The position numbers and the translations under genes are program-made. A stretch of 64,000 nucleotides of DNA from contig CANNBJ010000002.1 in assembly GCA_947502835.1 (NCBI GenBank), positions 186,001 through 250,000 on the forward strand, read 5' to 3'. Position 1 is the stretch's first letter, and each line of letters begins with the position of its first letter. Below are positions 8,332 through 20,523 of this stretch, one piece after another. Source of the stretch: Bdellovibrionales bacterium (GTDB lineage Bacteria; Bdellovibrionota; UBA1018; CAIMNF01). The notes under the pieces are model-generated. The model was not told the DNA's origin. It saw only the letters and a list, made by a program, of their open reading frames with translations, and ran no database searches.

Positions 8332-10876
8332 AATCATCGTAAAGGGAGCCAGGGTTCATAACCTGAAAAACATCTCCCTTCGAATTCCGCACGGGTCCTT
8401 TTGCGTGATCACCGGGCCATCGGGTTCAGGCAAATCCTCCATTGCGTTCGATACGATTCATGCGGAGGGACAGCGGAGATATATCGAAACCTTTTCCACC
8501 TACGCTCGACAGTTTCTTGAGCAGGTCGAAAAGCCTGACGTGGATGCTCTCGAAGGGCTTTCTCCCACCATCGCGATTCTCCAGAAAACAACTTCCTACA
8601 ATCCGCGCTCGACGGTAGGTACTGTCACCGAGATTCTCGATCATCTGCGTCTTCTTTATGCCAGAACATCCAAGGCCCTTTGTCCGGAGTGCTCCGATCC
8701 CATCGAGTCGCTTTCCACTCAACAGATTGTCGATTCCATCATGGCACTTCCCGATGGATCGCGTTTGATCCTGTTTTCACCGATTGCGCGGGAAAAGAAG
8801 GGCGAGTTTCAAAAGGAACTGCTCGCTCTCCGGCAGAAAGGGTTCACCAAAGTGCGAGTGGATGGACAGGTTCGGGATCTTGCGGACCCGATCCGGCTTG
8901 AAAAAAACTTCAAGCACACCATCGAGGTGGTGGTGGATCGGATCATCCTGAAGCGCAATGATCCATCACTTGCCGCGAGACTCCATGAAAGCACGGAGTT
9001 GGCGCTGAAGGTGTCCGGCGGCGTTCTCTTGCTTTCGGAGCAATCTCCGCAGGAAAAGTCGGCAACAGAGCGTCTTCTGTCGCGGAATTTTGCCTGTAGC
9101 AAGTGTGATGTTTTCCTGCCAGCCCCTGAGCCCCGATTGTTTTCCTTCAACAGTCCCGTCGGCGCATGCAAGCGCTGTGATGGCTTGGGATATGAATCCT
9201 TTCTGGAGCCCTCGGATTCAGAGGACTCACGGGGCGGGGATACGCCTTCGTTCCAGTATCATTCCGTTTGCCAGGAGTGCTCTGGGGCGAGGCTGAACCG
9301 TGAGGCCCGCTCCTTCAGGCTATCCGGAAACGATCTGCCCGCGGTGTGCGACCTTCCGATCGATGAGCTGGCTGGTTTCTTGAATGGGATTCAGCTCTCT
9401 GAGCGGGAAGCACGAATTGCCGGAGGTCTGATCCGCGAGCTGTTGGAGCGCGTGGGCTTCCTGGTCAAAGTGGGGGTGGGCTACCTTTCCCTCTCGCGAC
9501 CACTCTTCTCCCTTTCGGGGGGTGAGGCGCAACGAATCCGCCTCGCGTCGCAGTTGGGCAGCTCCCTCGTCGGAATCACGTATATCCTCGACGAACCCTC
9601 AATCGGCCTCCACCCCAGAGACAACCAACTTCTCATCAACAGCTTGAAACGGCTTCGCGATCTCGGAAACACGGTGATTGTCGTGGAACATGATGAGGAG
9701 ACCATGCGTGAGAGTGACCATCTCATCGATGTTGGACCCGGAGCGGGCGTTCGCGGGGGTGAGATCATCGCCGCCGGAACCCCTGAGGAGGTTCTTGAGT
9801 CGAAGAAAAGCGTGACTGCGGCCTATCTGCGCAAGGAGCTTCTGGTGAATCCACCCAAGGCCCGCAGGAAACCGGATTCGAAGAATCGCCTTGTTCTCGA
9901 GCGGGTGAATATCCACAACCTGAAGAATCAAAAAGTCGCGATTCCACTCGGAGTATTCACCTGCATTACCGGCGTATCGGGGAGCGGGAAGAGCTCCTTG
10001 ATCATGGACTCCCTCTATCCATTGTTGCTGAAGCATTTTTATGATTCGAAGATCCCCGAGATGACCGCGAAAATCACCTCTGGTCTGCAAAATCTCGACA
10101 AAGCGATTCAGATCGACCAGGATCCGATCGGGCGCACACCGAGATCCAACCCCGCCACCTACACCGGAATCTTCAATTTCATCCGCGCGCTGTTTTCGCA
10201 GCTACCGGAATCGAAGTTGCGATCCTTTCAGCCCGGCAGATTCTCCTTCAATGTGAAGGGCGGTCGTTGCGATGACTGCGAGGGGGATGGCCTGAAGAAA
10301 ATCTCGATGAACTTCATGGCTGACGCATACGTCACATGCGACACCTGCAAGGGTGCCCGATACAAGGCCGACACCCTTCAGGTCCTCTATAAAGGGAAGA
10401 ATATTGCCGAGGTTTTAGCAATGTCGGCCGAAGAAGCTCTCGATTTTTTCAAGAACATCCCGCCGATCCAGGAAAAACTCCAGGTGCTGTGTGATGTGGG
10501 CTTGGGCTATATTCGGTTGGGCCAGAGCGCGACGACGCTCTCCGGTGGCGAGGCTCAACGGATCAAATTAGCCAAAGAGCTCTCACGCCGTGCCACTGGC
10601 AAGACACTTTACATCCTTGATGAGCCGTCCACGGGACTTCACTTTGATGACATCAAAAAGCTACTCGCCATTCTTCATCGCCTCGTGGACCAAGGCAATT
10701 CCGTGCTCGTCATTGAACACAACCTCGATATCATTTGCTCGGCGGATCACTTGATTGATCTTGGCCCTGAAGGGGGAGCCGCAGGAGGACGCATTGTAGC
10801 AGAGGGCACCCCAGAAGCCGTTTCGAGATACAAAGAGAGCCGAATCTCTCCCTTTTTGGTCGAGAAGCTCAATTAA
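8306..10876 (+). CDS. uvrA: Excinuclease ABC subunit A (UvrA), shortened: insertion domain missing
   Basis: The damage-recognition ATPase of nucleotide excision repair, 856 residues against a usual 930-960. Present: N-terminal Walker A (GPSGSGKSS), zinc module 1 (CPECSDP and CSKCDVF), and the UvrB-binding domain (KGEFQKELLALRQKGFTKVR and the strand HTIEVVVDRI). Also present are both ABC signatures (LSGGEAQRIRLASQLGS, LSGGEAQRIKLAKELS), the second Walker A (GVSGSGKSS) and the zinc finger CDDCEGDG...CDTCKGARY. The shortfall is local. Only about 30 residues separate CDGLG (near 290) from CQECSGARL (near 321), where typical UvrA has about 125. That stretch corresponds to the insertion domain. The retained UvrB-binding domain argues against a UvrA2 paralogue. 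Confidence 0.95.
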   Translation: MVHSNTGTEIIVKGARVHNLKNISLRIPHGSFCVITGPSGSGKSSIAFDTIHAEGQRRYIETFSTYARQFLEQVEKPDVDALEGLSPTIAILQKTTSYNPRSTVGTVTEILDHLRLLYARTSKALCPECSDPIESLSTQQIVDSIMALPDGSRLILFSPIAREKKGEFQKELLALRQKGFTKVRVDGQVRDLADPIRLEKNFKHTIEVVVDRIILKRNDPSLAARLHESTELALKVSGGVLLLSEQSPQEKSATERLLSRNFACSKCDVFLPAPEPRLFSFNSPVGACKRCDGLGYESFLEPSDSEDSRGGDTPSFQYHSVCQECSGARLNREARSFRLSGNDLPAVCDLPIDELAGFLNGIQLSEREARIAGGLIRELLERVGFLVKVGVGYLSLSRPLFSLSGGEAQRIRLASQLGSSLVGITYILDEPSIGLHPRDNQLLINSLKRLRDLGNTVIVVEHDEETMRESDHLIDVGPGAGVRGGEIIAAGTPEEVLESKKSVTAAYLRKELLVNPPKARRKPDSKNRLVLERVNIHNLKNQKVAIPLGVFTCITGVSGSGKSSLIMDSLYPLLLKHFYDSKIPEMTAKITSGLQNLDKAIQIDQDPIGRTPRSNPATYTGIFNFIRALFSQLPESKLRSFQPGRFSFNVKGGRCDDCEGDGLKKISMNFMADAYVTCDTCKGARYKADTLQVLYKGKNIAEVLAMSAEEALDFFKNIPPIQEKLQVLCDVGLGYIRLGQSATTLSGGEAQRIKLAKELSRRATGKTLYILDEPSTGLHFDDIKKLLAILHRLVDQGNSVLVIEHNLDIICSADHLIDLGPEGGAAGGRIVAEGTPEAVSRYKESRISPFLVEKLN

Positions 10877-10912
10877 AAAAGCCCTTCCATCCATAAAGAT
10901 GAAAGGGCTTTT
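10877..10912. terminator. Bidirectional terminator between uvrA and atpE
   Basis: A 15-base stem with one mismatch (AAAAGCCCTTCCATC against GATGAAAGGGCTTTT) around a six-base loop. It has A-runs on the left and T-runs on the right, so it can act in both directions. It sits exactly between the convergent ends of uvrA (plus) and atpE (minus). Confidence 0.9.
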
Positions 10913-10932
10913 CCTGAATTACGAAAAATCGC

Positions 10933-11247
10933 TTACTTGATTTTAAGGAATGCGATCACGAATGCGTACAGAACGAGAGACTCGATCAACGCAAGACCGA
11001 TAATCATCGGAGTGAATACTTTATCGGAAGCCGCAGGATTGCGGGCAATTCCTTCAAGTGCCGCTGAAGCTGTTTTTCCTTGGCCAAGCGCGCCACCAAA
11101 AGCAGCAAGACCAAGACCCAGGCCAGCACCCATTCCGGCAAGATCCATTGCTCCACCGGAAGAGGCTGCGTGAGCTGCTTCTTGAGCAAACGCGGATCCA
11201 GTCATCATTACTCCCGCAATTGTCATCAAAACTGTCTTGAATTTCAT
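10933..11247 (-). CDS. atpE: ATP synthase F0 subunit c with signal-peptide-like extension
   Basis: Ring subunit of the F1F0 ATP synthase, 104 residues against a usual 70-90. The extra length is an N-terminal stretch resembling a signal peptide, with a possible cleavage after SAFA (residue about 21). Two membrane helices follow: one Gly/Ala-rich (about 36-60) and one carrying the ion-binding Glu89 (ALIESLVLY). The polar loop has the conserved ARNP at 68-71. Gln56, Glu89, Ser90 and Tyr94 fall where Na+-type c subunits have Q, E, S and Y, but the usual Thr is replaced by Leu91. AGGAAA lies about eight bases before the ATG. It is last in the minus-strand operon, followed by a terminator. Confidence 0.96.
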   Translation of the reverse strand: MKFKTVLMTIAGVMMTGSAFAQEAAHAASSGGAMDLAGMGAGLGLGLAAFGGALGQGKTASAALEGIARNPAASDKVFTPMIIGLALIESLVLYAFVIAFLKIK

Positions 11248-11289
11248 ATTTCGTTTCCTTTCATTGTTTTGAGTTTTGAACTTGTTTTC

Positions 11290-12012
11290 TCAGTGATCGT
11301 GACTCGCAGACAACGAGATATAAACCATCGTCATCAAACAGAAAACGAACGCCTGAACCAGAGATACAAAAAGTCCGACGCCGTAGAAAATAGCAGGAAC
11401 CACGTAGGGCAGCAAGTCATTAAAAATGCCAAGAACCACGTGGTCGCCCATGATATTCCCGCGCAGTCGAAGCCCCAAAGAGATCGGCCGGAACACATGG
11501 GATGCAATTTCCACAATCAGCATCAGTGGCGCAAGCCACAAGATCGGACCCATGAAATGCTTGAGATACCCCAAACCGTTTTCCCTGAGGCCGACATAAT
11601 TGTAGTAAAGGAATACAAATGCCCCCAAGGCAAAGGTTGTGTTGAGATTGTCCGTGGGCGGAAGAAGCCCTGGGATCAATCCAATGAAATTGGAGACAAA
11701 AATAAAGAGAAACAAAGCTGCAATGACCGGAAAATACTTTTCCGCACCATGCGCACCCATGACACTCACTGCGAGGCCGTAGAGCTTTTCAGAAACAATC
11801 TCCAGCAGATTCCGTAAAGTGAACTTCTCATCAGGTACGAGACCCTCGTCTTCTCTTTTCTGAGCTGCGTTGAGTTGAAGACGGGCCACGAACGCCAGAA
11901 CCACAATGATCGTCACGATCATTACTGCCATGAACACATGTCCGTAATGGTGAACATTGTCGTTTTCACTCATGAAGGGAATCAAACTCAACCAGTTAAA
12001 ACCGTGCTCCAC
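11290..12012 (-). CDS. atpB: ATP synthase F0 subunit a
   Basis: The membrane stator subunit that forms the ion half-channels next to the c ring. It has five or six membrane helices. The essential arginine lies in SLGLRLRGNIMGDH, and the closing helix reads FVSLVQAFVFCLMTMVYI. The start is ambiguous. The frame is open from an ATG at 12054 (254 residues), but a GTG at 12012 has AAGGA eight bases upstream and gives MEHGFNWLSLIPF, closer to the family's short N-terminus. The GTG is chosen (240 residues). In either case the gene closely follows the AtpI-like gene on the same strand; atpE follows after 42 bases. Confidence 0.95.
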   Translation of the reverse strand: MEHGFNWLSLIPFMSENDNVHHYGHVFMAVMIVTIIVVLAFVARLQLNAAQKREDEGLVPDEKFTLRNLLEIVSEKLYGLAVSVMGAHGAEKYFPVIAALFLFIFVSNFIGLIPGLLPPTDNLNTTFALGAFVFLYYNYVGLRENGLGYLKHFMGPILWLAPLMLIVEIASHVFRPISLGLRLRGNIMGDHVVLGIFNDLLPYVVPAIFYGVGLFVSLVQAFVFCLMTMVYISLSASHDH

Positions 12013-12023
12013 TGCAACAATCC

Positions 12024-12407
12024 TTACTTTGTTTTTTCCAACCTCTTTAGCCAAACTGCCGAGAGAATGGGCCCGAGACCCATGAAAAGCACGGCCACCG
12101 CGGCTGGAAAAGGAGGTTCATTTCTTAATCTTTTCAGGGTTATAGCCAAAAAGCCCAGACAAACCAACTTAAAAGTGAAGTAGAATGCGACCCGCAACTT
12201 GCGGACCGGGTTGGCCCGGAAGAACAACTCCCAAAACAGGAGAATCAGGCAAGAAAGGTCCAAAAGCACCGCTTGATAGACTTGAAGAAACACCCGCAAG
12301 CCGCTTGGTTGTTTGCCGAAAAGAAGAGCCCCCAAGAGACCCCAAAGAACGGCGATCCAACCCAAAATTCTTAAGAATGCCTTACTTTCCTTGTGTGTCA
12401 GACCCAT
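12024..12407 (-). CDS. atpI: AtpI-like membrane protein (ATP synthase protein I)
   Basis: A 127-residue protein with about four hydrophobic helices (roughly 12-32, 40-62, 70-90, 100-118) and a basic C-terminus (VWLKRLEKTK). Size, topology and position just upstream of atpB fit the AtpI family, which assists c-ring assembly or Mg2+ supply in some bacteria. Sequence motifs in this family are weak, so the call rests mainly on topology and location. It overlaps the preceding small membrane-protein gene by 26 bases. Confidence 0.7.
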   Translation of the reverse strand: MGLTHKESKAFLRILGWIAVLWGLLGALLFGKQPSGLRVFLQVYQAVLLDLSCLILLFWELFFRANPVRKLRVAFYFTFKLVCLGFLAITLKRLRNEPPFPAAVAVLFMGLGPILSAVWLKRLEKTK

Positions 12408-12609
12408 TTTTCTTTCTCAACATGATTCCGATCCGAAAAAAGGCCAGTCCGAGGCCTGCAATTGCCCCGAATACGGCAATTCCCGTGCGGAGAGCGTGAT
12501 TACGAAAGAGGAACAACAGGATCCCTCCAATGACAAGGGGAGTGAAAACCACTTCCGCAACAATGAGGGAGAAAAGTGCGAGTTGCCGGTATCGCTCATC
12601 ATCATTCAT
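12382..12609 (-). CDS. AtpZ/AtpI-type small membrane protein
   Basis: A 75-residue two-helix protein (about 11-35 and 42-63) with a charged N-terminus and a basic C-terminus (RKKNGSDTQGK). The helix pattern with a glycine-rich second helix (FGAIAGLGLAFFRI) resembles the short F0F1-ATPase AtpZ/AtpI family that often precedes atpI-atpB. It overlaps both neighbours, the TPR lipoprotein gene upstream and the atpI-like gene downstream, so the whole minus-strand set looks like one transcript. Confidence 0.7.
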   Translation of the reverse strand: MNDDERYRQLALFSLIVAEVVFTPLVIGGILLFLFRNHALRTGIAVFGAIAGLGLAFFRIGIMLRKKNGSDTQGK

Positions 12610-13418
12610 TTCCGCTTTTTCCTGATCCTTTCCGACAACCGAAGCACCCTGACTTTGATCACGTTGGGCGCCGGATAATCCGATTCGATGGACTCAAACA
12701 ATGCGGAGGCTTTTTCAAACTCGTCCATCTCCTCCAGGGTCGCCGCCTCTCCAAAGATCGACTGAACATAAAGTCGATGGTCGACGGTTTTCATCGAGGC
12801 CGAAAGCTCTTGAAATGCTTTGAGCGCCCGTGGATAGGCCGACTTGTCGGCTTCGCCAAACGCATACCAGGTATGGGCCAGATCATATTTCATTTTCGGT
12901 GCAAGGGATGATGCAGCGTAGTCTTTTAATCCTCGCTCGTACCACTCCTGGGATTTCCGGATCTGATTCAGGAGAAAATGGCTCCGTGCGATCCGGTAGA
13001 CAAACTTGGACTCCTCATCATGTGAGAACTTCCTCTGTTCCAGGAGTTTTTGATAGTGCTCGATTGCCCTCTGGTATTGAGCGAGCTTGGAGAAAAGAAT
13101 TTCACCGATCTCCAGCTGCGCCTGCGGGGCAAGATCGGATCCTGCAGCACGCTCCAGAAAGAGCTCGAAGTTCTTGAGCGCCTCCTGCGACTGTCCGAGA
13201 AACAACTCGCGGGTCATTGCCGCGCGCCACAACGATTGAAGGCCGATTGCCGAATTCGGCGCCTCCTTCACAACAAAATCGAACTCTGAAACCGCTGCGA
13301 GATAGTTTTTCTCCGTCCAGAGCTTTTCGGCAGTCAGGTAGTGGTTTGAAATGGAGGACTGAACGGTGCATGCGGATCCCGTCACGATAAATAGGGCGAT
13401 CGCGAAACGGGCAACCAT
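12606..13418 (-). CDS. TPR-repeat protein, probable outer-membrane lipoprotein (BamD/YfiO-like fold)
   Basis: A 270-residue protein. It has a short hydrophobic N-terminus ending in a possible lipobox cysteine (VTGSAC, Cys17; the -3 position is Gly, so weak). Several TPR-like helix pairs follow: AEKLWTEKNYLAAVSEFDFV near 30, SQEALKNFELFLERA near 77, YQRAIEHYQKLLEQ near 114 and YPRALKAFQEL near 195. The pattern resembles BamD and other periplasmic TPR lipoproteins, but BamD itself is usually encoded elsewhere. The exact role is unknown. It starts immediately after the gyrA stop, at the next base on the minus strand. Confidence 0.75.
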   Translation of the reverse strand: MVARFAIALFIVTGSACTVQSSISNHYLTAEKLWTEKNYLAAVSEFDFVVKEAPNSAIGLQSLWRAAMTRELFLGQSQEALKNFELFLERAAGSDLAPQAQLEIGEILFSKLAQYQRAIEHYQKLLEQRKFSHDEESKFVYRIARSHFLLNQIRKSQEWYERGLKDYAASSLAPKMKYDLAHTWYAFGEADKSAYPRALKAFQELSASMKTVDHRLYVQSIFGEAATLEEMDEFEKASALFESIESDYPAPNVIKVRVLRLSERIRKKRK

Positions 13419-15893
13419 TTATTGGGTGATTTCCGTGGCAGCACCGTCGTCGGGCAGATTCTCGACCGCCACAACCTTCTCTCCGGCCTCTACATTCATC
13501 AATCGCACACCCTGCGTATTCCTGCTCTGTTCGCTGATTTCACCGATTCGTATTCGAATCAGCTTTCCTCGTGTTGAAAACAGCATGAGATCATCAGTGG
13601 GCGTGACCTGTCTGGCCGACATCAATTTTCCGGTCTTGTCCGTCACCTTGAGAGTGATGATGCCCTTTCCACCCCGTGTCTGCACCCGATATTCACTGAC
13701 CGGGGTTCGCTTGCCATAGCCAAGCTCGGAGACCACCAGGATCTCATTGGAAGATTCCGCCGGGTGAATGAGTTCCATTCCGACGACGGAGTCTCCTCCG
13801 TCCAAAGACATTCCATACACGCCATAGGCGGTCCTGCCCATTGGACGAACATCCTTCTCCGAAAAGCGGATGCTCATGCCGCTCGCGGAGGTCATGAAAA
13901 TCTCATTCGTTCCGTCCGAGATCCTGGCACCGATCAGGGCATCACCGTCCTCGATGGAAATCGCGTTGATCCCGTTGGTCCTCACGTTGCGATATTCGCT
14001 GAGCGCGGTCTTCTTGACGATTCCCGAGCGGGTCGCCATGACGAGAAAGTTGTTTTCGATGTACTCCTTCACCGGCAGGATCATCATTACTTTTTCATCG
14101 GCCTGGAGGGCCAAGAGATTTACGATGGCTCTTCCTCTTGAGGTGCGGTTTCCTTCAGGAACCTTGTAAACCTTGACCACATAGAGCCGCCCCTTGTCCG
14201 TCAAACAGAACAACTGGCTCAGCGTGGTCGTCCGGAAGATTTGGGTGACGAAATCCTCCTCGTCCGTGTTCATTCCGATGATCCCTTTCCCTCCCCGCCC
14301 TTGGGATTTGAATTGTGCGGGATCCTGTCTCTTGATGTATCCAGTGCGGGTGATGCTTACCAGGGTGGGCTCATCGGTGATCAGAGACTCCATGTCGATT
14401 TCGATATTCTCATCGATCGTGATCTCAGTCCGGCGCTCGTCTGCATAGCGCTCGCGAATTTCCGCGAGTTCGGTCTGGATAATCTCGTAAACACGGGACT
14501 CCTTGGCCAAAATATCCTTGAGATCACCAATCAAACGAAGAACCTCATTGTATTCCTCTATGATCTTGTCACGCTCAAGCCCCGTCAGGCGCTGCAACCT
14601 CATATCCAAAATGGCTTGGGCCTGCAGTTGGGTGAACTTGAACTTGTCCATCAATCCCATCAGGGCCTCCGGCGCATTTGCGCTGGCGCGGATCAGGGCA
14701 ATCACCTCGTCGAGATGTTCAACCGCACGTTTCAGGCCCTCCAAAATATGCAAACGCGCTTCGGCCTTTTTCAGATCGAAAATGGTGCGACGAATGACAA
14801 CATCTTTCCGATGCTCAATGAACGCCTGAAGCATTTCTTTCAGGTTGAAAAGCTTCGGCTGCTGGTGGTCGATGGCCAGAAGAGCAATCCCGTAACTGTC
14901 CTGAAGCTGGGTCATCTTGTACAGCCGATTGAGGACGACACTCGAGCTTTCGTTCTTCTTGATCTCGATGACAATTCGCATGCCGGTGCGATCCGACTCG
15001 TCCCGTATGTCCGAGATGCCCTCGAGCTTTTCTTCGTTCACGAGGTCGGCAATCTTTTCGATGAGCCTCGCCTTGTTCACCTGATAGGGGAGCTCTGTGA
15101 CAATGATCCGCTCGCGATCGTTCTTGAAAGTTTCAATCTCCGTTTTTGCCCGAATGGTGATCACGGCCCGACCTGTTTTATAGGCCAGCTTCAATGCGTT
15201 TCCAAAAACGATCCCGCCTGTGGGAAAGTCGGGACCCTTTACGTGTTCCATCAAAGCATCAATAGAGAGGCTCGGATCTTTGATCAGTGCCGTGGTGGCA
15301 TCAATGACCTCGCCAAGATTGTGCGGCGGAATGTTCGTCGCCATCCCGACTGCGATTCCGGTGGAGCCGTTGATCAAAAGGTTGGGGATTTTCGTGGGAA
15401 GCACCAGCGGCTCTTGGAGGGATCCGTCATAGTTCGGCCCGAAGTCCACTGTCTCTTTTTCGAGATCCGTAAGAATCTCGTCCGTGACCTTCTCCATTCG
15501 GATTTCCGTGTAGCGCATTGCCGCCGCTGAATCCCCGTCAATGGATCCGAAGTTTCCCTGACCGTCAATCAACGGGTAACGAAGGGAGAAGTCCTGAGCC
15601 ATCCTGACAATGGTGTCATACACGGCACTGTCTCCGTGCGGGTGGTATTTACCGATCACATCTCCGACCACACGCGCAGACTTCTTGTACGCCTTGTTGA
15701 AGCTGTTGCCGAGATCGTACATCGCATACAAAACACGTCGATGCACAGGCTTCAAGCCGTCACGCACGTCGGGAAGGGCTCTGCCGATGATCACGGACAT
15801 CGCATAATCGAGATAGGCTCCGCGCATCTCCTCCTCAATATTTACCTGTACAACGCTCTTTTTTTCCGGTGGTTGATGATTAGATGATTCCAT
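13419..15893 (-). CDS. gyrA: DNA gyrase subunit A
   Basis: The DNA-cleaving subunit of the type II topoisomerase that introduces negative supercoils; it works as A2B2 with GyrB. It has 824 residues. Active-site Tyr128 is in AAMRYTE. The quinolone-resistance region has the susceptible-type residues Ser89 and Asp93 (GDSAVYD). The GyrA box is present as QGRGGKG, marking a gyrase rather than topoisomerase IV. A six-bladed C-terminal domain follows (repeats such as [18 protein letters not shown] and [11 protein letters not shown]). It lies in the gyrB-fabH-gyrA run, separated from fabH by 17 bases. Confidence 0.98.
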   Translation of the reverse strand: MESSNHQPPEKKSVVQVNIEEEMRGAYLDYAMSVIIGRALPDVRDGLKPVHRRVLYAMYDLGNSFNKAYKKSARVVGDVIGKYHPHGDSAVYDTIVRMAQDFSLRYPLIDGQGNFGSIDGDSAAAMRYTEIRMEKVTDEILTDLEKETVDFGPNYDGSLQEPLVLPTKIPNLLINGSTGIAVGMATNIPPHNLGEVIDATTALIKDPSLSIDALMEHVKGPDFPTGGIVFGNALKLAYKTGRAVITIRAKTEIETFKNDRERIIVTELPYQVNKARLIEKIADLVNEEKLEGISDIRDESDRTGMRIVIEIKKNESSSVVLNRLYKMTQLQDSYGIALLAIDHQQPKLFNLKEMLQAFIEHRKDVVIRRTIFDLKKAEARLHILEGLKRAVEHLDEVIALIRASANAPEALMGLMDKFKFTQLQAQAILDMRLQRLTGLERDKIIEEYNEVLRLIGDLKDILAKESRVYEIIQTELAEIRERYADERRTEITIDENIEIDMESLITDEPTLVSITRTGYIKRQDPAQFKSQGRGGKGIIGMNTDEEDFVTQIFRTTTLSQLFCLTDKGRLYVVKVYKVPEGNRTSRGRAIVNLLALQADEKVMMILPVKEYIENNFLVMATRSGIVKKTALSEYRNVRTNGINAISIEDGDALIGARISDGTNEIFMTSASGMSIRFSEKDVRPMGRTAYGVYGMSLDGGDSVVGMELIHPAESSNEILVVSELGYGKRTPVSEYRVQTRGGKGIITLKVTDKTGKLMSARQVTPTDDLMLFSTRGKLIRIRIGEISEQSRNTQGVRLMNVEAGEKVVAVENLPDDGAATEITQ

Positions 15894-15910
15894 CGCTTAT
15901 TCCTGCTTCC

Positions 15911-16921
15911 CTAAAATCTGTAAATCGCCGATGCCCACGTGAATCCGCTCCCGAACGCCGCGGATGCCACGAGCATCCCTTTTTTCAATTTTCCCGTCCG
16001 GACCGCCTCATCCAATCCAATGGGGATCGTAGCTGCGGTGGTATTGGCGAATTTCTGGATGGTGTTGAATACTTTCTCTTCGGGGATCTCGAATTGTTTG
16101 GCAATCATGTCATTGATCCGAAGGTTTGCCTGGTGAAAAACAAAAAGGTCGATGTCCGAAGGGGTGAGTCCGTTGGCTTTCAAACCCTCGATCAATGCCT
16201 CGGGCATGCGCTTCACCGCGTGCATGAACACGGTTTTTCCATTCATTTTCGGCCAATGCAATCCATTCTCCAGCTCCGAGGCGCCGACTCTCTCGCTTGA
16301 GTTTCCGGTTCCGGGGGCGGGTGTCCACAACTCCTCGGCAAAGGCCCCATCCGCGTGAAGGTGGGTGGACAAGATGTGGGGTTCGCTCTTCGGGTCCCGG
16401 ATGTCAACAGCACCCAGCACCACAGCCCCCGCTCCGTCTCCAAAAAGTACCGTCACATCCCGGCCCCGGTCATTCTTCTCAAGACCCTTGGAGTGAACCT
16501 CGGCTCCGACCACCAGGATGTTCCGGTACACCCCGTTACGGATGAATTGGTCTGCGATCGAAAGCGAATACAAAAACCCCGTGCACTGTTGCCGTACATC
16601 GAGTGCCGGAATCCCGGGAATCCCGAGTTTTTTCTGAAGAAAACATGCGGTGCCGGGAAATTCATGGTCGGGGGAGAGCGTCGCCAAGATGATCATCTCA
16701 ATTTGGTGTTTTTGGAGTCCGGCCCGTTCAATGGCGATCTCGGATGCCCTCAAGGCAAGATCTGAGGTGGCTTCGTTCCCTTTAACCCAGTACCTCTGCT
16801 CGATTCCGGTTCTTTGGCGAATCCACTCATCGGATGTATCCATGATCCTCGCCAAATCGTGGTTGGTGACCAATCCTTCAGGCACATGCATTCCTGTTGA
16901 GAGAATCCGGCTCCGTAGCAT
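15911..16921 (-). CDS. fabH: 3-oxoacyl-[acyl-carrier-protein] synthase III family protein (FabH)
   Basis: A 336-residue thiolase-fold enzyme that condenses an acyl-CoA with malonyl-ACP to begin fatty acid synthesis. The catalytic triad is visible: Cys113 in QQCTGF, His in FVFHQANLRI near 259 and Asn in FANTTAAT near 289 (many FabH have GNTSAAS). The N-terminal TSDEWIRQRTGI and the glycine-rich closing motif GSGFTWAS fit. It is unusual in sitting between gyrB and gyrA, not beside plsX or acpP. FabH-like condensing enzymes of secondary metabolism remain possible, given the Thr-for-Ser changes around the Asn. Confidence 0.9.
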   Translation of the reverse strand: MLRSRILSTGMHVPEGLVTNHDLARIMDTSDEWIRQRTGIEQRYWVKGNEATSDLALRASEIAIERAGLQKHQIEMIILATLSPDHEFPGTACFLQKKLGIPGIPALDVRQQCTGFLYSLSIADQFIRNGVYRNILVVGAEVHSKGLEKNDRGRDVTVLFGDGAGAVVLGAVDIRDPKSEPHILSTHLHADGAFAEELWTPAPGTGNSSERVGASELENGLHWPKMNGKTVFMHAVKRMPEALIEGLKANGLTPSDIDLFVFHQANLRINDMIAKQFEIPEEKVFNTIQKFANTTAATIPIGLDEAVRTGKLKKGMLVASAAFGSGFTWASAIYRF

Positions 16922-16933
16922 CAGTTTCCGCTC

Positions 16934-20517
<3,584 letters not shown>

Positions 20518-20523
20518 GTCCCG

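Noticed and set aside
8306-10876. UvrA2-type paralogue as an explanation of the short UvrA
   Set aside because: UvrA2 proteins lack the UvrB-binding domain; here it is present and the missing part lies elsewhere.
14241-15530. Long open frame antisense to gyrA
   Set aside because: It mirrors the codon structure of gyrA, has no recognisable domain and is fully inside a strongly conserved gene. Similar antisense frames over gcvP (53951-54946) and gcvT (55579-56487) were rejected for the same reason.
15936-15941. CACGTG cores at 486-491, 15936-15941 and 46248-46253 as further parS sites
   Set aside because: Flanking bases do not match TGTT/AACA, so these are chance hexamers.
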